A DNA stretch of 9,469 nt. Origin: Fimbriimonadaceae bacterium. Lineage in GTDB: Bacteria > Armatimonadota > Fimbriimonadia > Fimbriimonadales > Fimbriimonadaceae. The stretch spans positions 281 to 9,749 of the forward strand of contig JACFNW010000049.1 in assembly GCA_019454665.1 (NCBI GenBank), written 5' to 3'. Position numbers and translations under genes: made by a program. This document shows positions 5,223-9,469 of the stretch, piece after piece. The notes under the pieces are model-generated. The model searched no databases. It was given only the letters and a program-made list of their open reading frames with translations, and was not told where the DNA came from. Positions within the stretch are counted from its first letter, which is position 1. Each line of letters begins with the position of its first letter.

Positions 5223-6530
5223 CCGCCCGCGCCCTGCGCCTGCACGAGGAGAGCCTGCTCTCGATGCGGTCGTGGGTGGATCGCCTGTTCGGCTGGGTGA
5301 TGCTGGTCCAGGTGATCGGCGCGATCGTCACGGCTTTGCTGCTGAGCCCGTTGAGCTACTCGGGTGCCGAGTCGGAACTCCATCCCCATGTCGAGACCGC
5401 CGTGTTGCTGGGCCTTCTGATCGGCACGCCGGTGTGGGTGGCCGTCCGCAAGTTCCCCGGGCACCGAGCGACCCGCTACGTCGTGGCGTGTTGCCAGATG
5501 CTGATGGGATGCCTGCTCATCCACGTCACCGGTGGGCGCATCGAAACCCACTTCCACGTCTTCGTCTCGCTGGCGTTTCTTGCGTTCTATCTGGATTGGA
5601 GCATCTTGGTGCCCGCTTCGATCATCGTGGTGGTGGACCACTACGTGCGCGGCCTGTACTTCCCGATTTCGGTGTACGGCGTGGCTTCGGGGGCCGAGTG
5701 GCGGTTCCTGGAGCATACGGGCTGGGTGCTGTTCGAGGACTTCGTGCTCGTGTTCGCCTGCGTCAAGGGCAACAGCCTGATCGCCGAGCTCGCGGACCGG
5801 CAGGCTTTGCTGGAGACCACCAACGAGCGCATCGAGACCGAGGTCGCTCTGCGGACGCGGGAACTCGAGACCTCGCGCCGAGAGACCCTTCTGCGATTGG
5901 CGCGCGCCGCGGAGCTTCGCGATTCGGTCACCGGCCAACACATCGTGCGCGTTTCGTTGCTCTCCAAGCTCCTGGCTGAGAAGCTCGGGTTCGACGAAGC
6001 CGGTCAAGACCGCATTCTGCTCGCCAGCGCGCTGCACGACGTGGGCAAGATCGGGATGCACGACGACATCCTGCTCAAAGAAGGCACGCTGACCGACGCC
6101 GAACGCAGGACGATGCAGAGCCACGCCGCGATTCGGCTACCGGCTGCTGACGCAAGAAGTTCACCCCGCGTTCGCACGCGATGCCGACGGCGTCAACGAA
6201 GGGTGCGAACTGCTCGAAACGGCCGCCCGGATCGCCCTCAACCACCACGAACGCTGGGATGGCGCGGGCTACCCGAACGGCCTCTCGGGCGAGGACATCC
6301 CGATCGAGGCGCGCATCGTGGCCGTCGCGGACGTGTACGAGGCGCTCCGGTCCGACCGCCCTTACAAGAAGAAGTTCTCGCTCGCCGAATCGTTGCAGAT
6401 CATGAGGATGGGCCGAGGCACGCAGTTCGATCCCACGGTGTTGGACGCGTTGCTGGCCCACGTCGAAGAGGTCGAGGGCATCCTCTTCTTCCACCGCGAC
6501 GAAGAATCGTACTACGCCGTGGCTGCGTAG
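5219..6530 (+). pseudogene. Membrane sensor with HD-GYP (cyclic-di-GMP phosphodiesterase) domain, frameshifted
   Basis: Repaired, this gives 436 residues. The N-terminal half is a six-helix membrane sensor (about 22-182) containing TGGRIETHFHVF (104-115), whose histidines could bind a metal or ligand, then FYLDW and VDHYVRGLYFP. A coiled-coil linker (about 186-232) leads to an HD-GYP domain. His273-Asp274 lie in HDVGKIG; after the break come HHERWDGAGYP (342-352) and ARIVAVADVYEALRSDRPYK, so all hallmark motifs survive. HD-GYP enzymes hydrolyse cyclic-di-GMP. One extra base in ATTC (6131-6134) shifts the frame after residue 305. As read, translation continues in the wrong frame to a stop at 6566-6568, with an Arg-rich nonsense tail. 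TTG 5219 overlaps the RedB-like stop; ATG 5264, with GAGGAG about 10 bases upstream, is an alternative that shortens the first helix region. The break may be a sequencing error or a recent mutation. Confidence 0.82.
6131..6134 (+). other. Frameshift site in the HD-GYP gene (one extra T)
   Basis: Up to ATT at 6131-6133 the protein reads as a normal HD-GYP domain. From GGC at 6135, one base further on, the sequence continues with the expected GYRLL. Removing one T turns ATTC into ATC and joins the two parts without a gap. The site has no slippery heptamer, long homopolymer, internal Shine-Dalgarno or nearby stop typical of programmed shifting. Confidence 0.8.
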
Positions 6531-6577
6531 GTTCTTGCAGGAGCTGCCGCGCGGCGAGAAGAAGGTAAACCTCGGCC

Positions 6578-7453
6578 ATGGCCAAGACGCACGATTTCGA
6601 TGGCATCGCCCCCGTCGAGTACGGCGAATCGCTGTACCGACCCACGGGCGTGTTGCCCCTTCGCGAGACGCCGAACCCCGACGATGCCTCCCAGATCGAG
6701 GACTACCGCACCTATGGCGTGGTGGGGTTTGCCGAGTGGCTCACCCCTGAGGAGGTCGCCAGCGCGCGGCAAGCGATCCTCGATTGGGTCGTCAAGGGCT
6801 CCGAACACCCCGAGCAGATTCCCGAGCACTTCTGCCTCCAGTTCGAGCATTTGGCCGACCGGAACCTGACCAGCCTGCCTCCCGAAGAGCGTCAGGACCA
6901 CGTGCGCAAGCTGATGACCTTCGTCCGTTGGGAGCCGCGACTGATGGCGTTGGCGCAGCACCCCAAGACGCTCGGGTTCGCCCGGGCCTGCCTTGGTGCC
7001 GAGCCCGAACTGTTCCAAGACATGGCCCTGCTCAAGCCGCCGCACATCGGGCGCGAGAAGCCTTGGCACCAAGACCACGCTTACTTCAACGTCCCGAAGG
7101 GCACGCCGGTGTTGGGCATCTGGATCGCTTTGGACGACGCCACGCTCGACAACGGCTGCATGCACTTCAAGCCTGGGCGGCACCGCGAAGGTCCGTTGCC
7201 GCACTTCAGCGTGCGCGACTGGCAGCTTTGCGATGCCGACATGGAGGGCGACGACGTGGTGATCGCCGCGCCGCTGCCTTGCGGGGGCGCGTTGGTGTTC
7301 GATGGGCTGACCCCCCACGGCACGCCGACGAACCATTCGCCGACGCGTCGCCGGGCGTTGCAGTTCCACTACATTCCGAAGGGAACCCCTCGGACCACGA
7401 TCGAGGAGCGCATGGAGATTTTCGGCGCGGGCGCCCACGGCGCGACGTGCTGA
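6578..7453 (+). CDS. Phytanoyl-CoA dioxygenase (PhyH) family Fe(II)/2-oxoglutarate oxygenase
   Basis: This 291-residue soluble protein is of normal size for the PhyH family (PF05721). The iron-binding triad is visible: His164 and Asp166 in WHQDHAYF and the distal His247 in LTPHGT. Arg258 in SPTRRRALQFHY is the expected 2-oxoglutarate carboxylate ligand. Other family features are QDMALLKPP before the triad, an IWIALDDATLDNGCM core strand and a CMHFKPGRH stretch. The family hydroxylates varied small molecules using O2 and 2-oxoglutarate. Bacterial members act on many metabolites, so the substrate cannot be given. ATG 6578 has an AGAAGAAGG purine run 12 bases upstream. The gene starts 47 bases after the sensor gene and ends 37 bases before the permeases, which have their own promoter. 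No functional tie to either neighbour is evident. Confidence 0.88.
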   Translation: MAKTHDFDGIAPVEYGESLYRPTGVLPLRETPNPDDASQIEDYRTYGVVGFAEWLTPEEVASARQAILDWVVKGSEHPEQIPEHFCLQFEHLADRNLTSLPPEERQDHVRKLMTFVRWEPRLMALAQHPKTLGFARACLGAEPELFQDMALLKPPHIGREKPWHQDHAYFNVPKGTPVLGIWIALDDATLDNGCMHFKPGRHREGPLPHFSVRDWQLCDADMEGDDVVIAAPLPCGGALVFDGLTPHGTPTNHSPTRRRALQFHYIPKGTPRTTIEERMEIFGAGAHGATC

Positions 7454-7475
7454 CCCCGCGAATGCGGAACTCACG

Positions 7476-7481
7476 TATAAT
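7476..7481 (+). promoter_or_regulatory. TATAAT -10 box before the peptide permease genes
   Basis: A perfect TATAAT lies nine bases before the GTG start at 7491, so transcription would begin at or within a few bases of the start codon. The gene has no Shine-Dalgarno, which fits leaderless or nearly leaderless expression. The best -35 candidate, CTGACC at 7450-7455, is 20 bases away and suboptimal. The box separates the permease genes from the dioxygenase gene as a distinct transcription unit. Confidence 0.55.
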
Positions 7482-7490
7482 CAGCCCTCG

Positions 7491-8441
7491 GTGCGCCTAG
7501 CCAAAGCCATCCTGTTGCGCTTCGCCTTCGGGTTGCTCAGCCTGATCTTCATTTCGTTCGTCACGTTCGTGGCGGACGAGATCGCGCCCGGCGACCGGGC
7601 GACCGTCGAAGCCGGCGAAAAGGCCTCCCCCGAGACCATCGCGCGGCTGCGGAAGCTGTACGGGCTCGACCGGCCCTGGCCCGTGCGGTACGGCGAGTTC
7701 CTGGGCAACGCGGTCCGACTCGACTTCGGCACGAGCTACTACGGGACCAAGGAGGAGGTCTGGACGATCCTCAAGCGCAACCTCCCCATGACCGTGAAGA
7801 TCGCGATGTTCGCCATCGTGGCCGCCGCTTTGTTCGGCATCACGCTGGGCACCATCGCGGCCGTCTGGGAGAACCGGGGGATCGATCGAAGCGTGCTCGT
7901 GTTCAGCACGCTGGGGGTTACTGTGCCCAACTTTGTGTTGGCCCCGATCCTGGTGTACTTCTTCAGCCTGAAATGGGACGTGCTGCCCCAGACGTGGAGC
8001 ACCGAGCTCGTCGCGCCCGAGTTCTACTATTTGATCCTGCCCGTGCTGATTCTGGCGGCGCGACCCGGGGCGATGCTCACGCGGCTGACGCGGGCCAGCA
8101 TGGTGGACACGCTGGAACAGGAGTTCATCCGCACCGCAGTGGCCAAGGGCGTCCCGTTTTGGCGGATGATCCTGCGGCACGCGCTCCGCAACGCCATCCT
8201 GCCCGTGCTCACGGCTATGGGCACGAGCTTCGGCTTCCTGCTCACGGGCTCGTTCGTCGTCGAGCGGTTCTTCGTGCTGCCGGGCATCGGCTTCCTGGCC
8301 ATCGAGGCCATCCAGCAGGGCAACACGCCCGTGATGCAGGCGTGCATCCTGCTCACCGGCATGATGTTCATCTGCGTGAACCTGCTGGTGGACCTGCTGC
8401 TGCCCTTGCTTGATCCGCGCATCCGGGAGTCGCAGGTATGA
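7491..8441 (+). CDS. Di-/oligopeptide ABC transporter permease, DppB/OppB type
   Basis: This 316-residue inner-membrane permease is of typical family length. It begins with a signal-anchor helix (about 7-27), followed by the periplasmic segment ending in the YGLDRPWPVRYGEF region (57-70), which is characteristic of DppB/OppB proteins. Five further membrane helices follow. The cytoplasmic EAA loop that contacts the ATPase is clear at 210-238, with FIRTAVAKG and RHALRNAILPVL. The segment VERFFVLPGIG (257-267) is also conserved. It forms a heterodimer with the next protein to pass peptides, or related substrates such as nickel or opines, delivered by a binding protein. The exact substrate is not readable from permeases. 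GTG 7491 gives the normal N-terminus. It overlaps the next gene by ATGA. Confidence 0.94.
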   Translation: MRLAKAILLRFAFGLLSLIFISFVTFVADEIAPGDRATVEAGEKASPETIARLRKLYGLDRPWPVRYGEFLGNAVRLDFGTSYYGTKEEVWTILKRNLPMTVKIAMFAIVAAALFGITLGTIAAVWENRGIDRSVLVFSTLGVTVPNFVLAPILVYFFSLKWDVLPQTWSTELVAPEFYYLILPVLILAARPGAMLTRLTRASMVDTLEQEFIRTAVAKGVPFWRMILRHALRNAILPVLTAMGTSFGFLLTGSFVVERFFVLPGIGFLAIEAIQQGNTPVMQACILLTGMMFICVNLLVDLLLPLLDPRIRESQV

Positions 8442-9247
8442 GGAAGCGCAAGTTCGACTTCCTGTTCTGGGGCGGGGTGACGTACCTCGTGTTGCTGGCC
8501 CTGTTCGCGTTGTTCGGCCCGACGTTCCGCCACCACTATCTGGAGCAGGTGGGCCAGCCGTTGCAGCCTTCGTCCGCGACGTTTTGGCTGGGGACGGACG
8601 AGATCGGGCGGGACGTGTTCGCCCGCATCGCTTACGGCGCGCGGCTGTCGCTGCTCATCGGCCTCACCGTTCAGGCCATCGCGCTGATCATCGGCGTGTT
8701 CGTGGGCGTCACGGGCGTCTATGCTCCCCGCTGGGTGGCGATGCCGCTCATGCGGTTCACCGACGGCATGTTCGCGTTCCCGGACATCTTGCTCGCCATC
8801 CTCATCATCGGCGTGTGGAAGGCCGGGATCATCCCCGTCATCGTGGCCCTGAGCATCACGGGTTGGCCCGGAACGGCGCGCCTGGTGTTCACCCAGGTGG
8901 CTTCGCTCAAGGATCGCGAGTTCGTGGTGGCCTCGAAGGCGCTGGGCGCTTCGACGTTCTATACGGTGACGCGTCACGTCGTGCCGCAGTTGTACGGCGT
9001 GCTGATGGCGGTGACCATGATCAGTCTTGCGGGCACGATTCTTGCCGAGAGCACCCTGAGCTTCCTCGGCATCGGCGTTCAGGCGCCCGACCCCAGTTGG
9101 GGCAGCATGATCAACAACGCGCGGCTGCAGATGAACTCGTACCCGTCGCTGCTGTTCTGGCCGTGCATCGTGTTGAGCATGACCATCTTCGCCTTGAACT
9201 TCGTGGGCGACGGCATCCGCGCCGCCCTCGACCCGAAGGGGCGCTAA
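8438..9247 (+). CDS. Di-/oligopeptide ABC transporter permease, DppC/OppC type
   Basis: This 269-residue inner-membrane protein partners the preceding permease. After one N-terminal helix (about 9-27) comes the DppC hallmark LGTDEIGRDVFARIAYGARLS (51-71), then five more helices. The EAA loop is at 158-185 with FVVASKALGAS and RHVVPQLYGVL, and the conserved ESTLSFLGIGVQAPDPSWG lies at 204-222. It ends with the usual GDGIRAALDP tail, so it is complete, though slightly short because the N-terminal tail is brief. ATG 8438 overlaps the previous stop as ATGA, with GGGAG upstream. In typical operons ATPase genes (dppD, dppF) or a binding-protein gene follow; here the sequence changes character right after the TAA. 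Confidence 0.94.
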   Translation: MRKRKFDFLFWGGVTYLVLLALFALFGPTFRHHYLEQVGQPLQPSSATFWLGTDEIGRDVFARIAYGARLSLLIGLTVQAIALIIGVFVGVTGVYAPRWVAMPLMRFTDGMFAFPDILLAILIIGVWKAGIIPVIVALSITGWPGTARLVFTQVASLKDREFVVASKALGASTFYTVTRHVVPQLYGVLMAVTMISLAGTILAESTLSFLGIGVQAPDPSWGSMINNARLQMNSYPSLLFWPCIVLSMTIFALNFVGDGIRAALDPKGR

Positions 9248-9251
9248 TGGC

Positions 9252-9440
9252 TCAACAGTGGTCGCACATTTCGCACCGCTCGTGTCCGCACTTCCAGCAT
9301 AACCGCTTCTCGTTCATGGTCCCACATTCGCAACACATCCAGCAACTGGCGGCAAGCTTGGTCAATCTCGTGAACAGAGCCTTCACAAACGTTGAAACGA
9401 CTGCCTTAGTCCGGTGGTTCCATTGCGCTGACAGGCACAT
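9252..9440 (-). CDS. Possible small Cys-rich zinc-ribbon-like protein
   Basis: This minus-strand frame of 62 residues ends in a dense Cys cluster: Cys33, 36, 37, 39, 48, 51, 56, 59 and 62, plus His53, arranged as C-x2-CC-x-CG, then C-x2-CGH-x2-C-x2-C-x2-C. This resembles a zinc ribbon or treble-clef site, and the CC-x-CG...C-x2-CGH-x2-C-x2-C spacing reminds me of short zinc-binding segments common in fungal proteins. The ATG sits in the arm of an inverted repeat and no Shine-Dalgarno is obvious. It may be an exon fragment or a chance frame: another minus-strand frame over the same bases also reads as plausible protein. Function unknown. Confidence 0.3.
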   Translation of the reverse strand: MCLSAQWNHRTKAVVSTFVKALFTRLTKLAASCWMCCECGTMNEKRLCWKCGHERCEMCDHC

Positions 9441-9460
9441 AGGGGTACCTTGGTGCCTGT
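9431..9460. repeat. Inverted repeat ACAGGCAC/GTGCCTGT
   Basis: ACAGGCAC (9431-9438) and GTGCCTGT (9453-9460) are exact reverse complements, and AGG/CCT (9441-9443 with 9448-9450) could extend the hairpin inward to a GGTA loop. It lies in the lower-G+C tail near the window end. It could be a terminator stem, a protein-binding site or a mobile-element end. No T-run or duplicated target site is visible. Confidence 0.35.
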
Positions 9461-9469
9461 GTATCCACG

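Larger units (their letters stand above)
9248..9469. other. Compositionally distinct tail after dppC
   Basis: This 222-base stretch is 55% G+C by direct count, clearly lower than the genes before it. It contains no plus-strand gene and no terminator hairpin next to the dppC stop. It has one Cys-rich minus-strand ORF and an inverted repeat near the window end. The change begins within a few bases of the dppC stop codon. It may be an ordinary intergenic region, a transferred segment or an assembly chimera. Confidence 0.5.

Noticed and set aside
5147..6124. 325-codon minus-strand open frame opposite the sensor gene
   Set aside because: The plus strand encodes a recognisable membrane sensor and HD domain. 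The minus frame is His/Gln/Arg-rich with no motif, as expected from a reversed coding strand.
6131..6137. Programmed ribosomal frameshift in the HD-GYP gene
   Set aside because: There is no slippery heptamer, no stop codon at the shift point, no internal Shine-Dalgarno-like stimulator and no obvious hairpin close downstream. Mutation or sequencing error is simpler.
6541..6577. Palindromic GCCGCGCGGC and a possible TAAACC -10 before the dioxygenase gene
   Set aside because: The palindrome is short and common in such G+C-rich DNA, and TAAACC lacks the conserved final T. A purine-rich ribosome site explains the start adequately.
1..9469. CRISPR arrays, tRNA or rRNA genes, transposases, integrases, attachment sites, prophage genes
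   Set aside because: No direct-repeat arrays, RNA-gene signatures or mobile-element protein motifs were seen on either strand.

Overview
The window is GC-rich, roughly two-thirds G+C by eye. Every convincing gene lies on the plus strand, packed with short gaps or 4-bp overlaps. A PagL-like lipid A deacylase implies a diderm (outer-membrane) bacterium, and DapF implies the diaminopimelate lysine/peptidoglycan pathway. Frequent TTG/GTG starts, weak or absent Shine-Dalgarno sites and leaderless-looking promoters would suit a deep-branching environmental phylum such as Armatimonadota. That assignment is a guess from style, not proof. Nothing here looks like a phage, transposon, CRISPR array, tRNA or rRNA.

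Layout. (1) 1-564 is the C-terminal part of an AI-2E family membrane protein, cut by the window edge. (2) 565-783 is a non-coding stretch with a possible small structured RNA, a strong 9-bp hairpin and a possible 13-codon leader ORF just before the next gene. (3) 784-4559 holds a PagL-like deacylase, a hotdog acyl-CoA thioesterase, a 654-residue protein of no family I recognise, and diaminopimelate epimerase. (4) 4560-6530 holds tandem hairpins, a membrane-anchored thioredoxin-like protein with a CPC motif (RedB-like), and a six-helix membrane sensor with a C-terminal HD-GYP domain. The sensor reading frame is broken by one extra base near 6132. (5) 6578-7453 is a phytanoyl-CoA-dioxygenase-like Fe(II)/2-oxoglutarate enzyme. 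(6) 7491-9247 is a pair of DppB/DppC-type peptide ABC permeases with their own TATAAT box. (7) 9248-9469 changes character: G+C falls to 55%, the expected transporter genes do not follow, and the only ORF is a minus-strand, Cys-rich, zinc-ribbon-like one.

How the genes relate. The deacylase and thioesterase are coupled by a TTGA overlap, as are the unknown protein and dapF, and RedB and the sensor. The RedB-like/HD-GYP pair reads as a redox or small-ligand input to cyclic-di-GMP breakdown. The permease pair would need a binding protein and ATPases encoded elsewhere. The most notable observations are the repeated TTGA stop/start fusions, the leaderless-type promoters, the abrupt change after dppC, the Ser substitutions in the DapF substrate pocket, and the unrecognised 654-residue protein. 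I found no convincing new multi-gene system.
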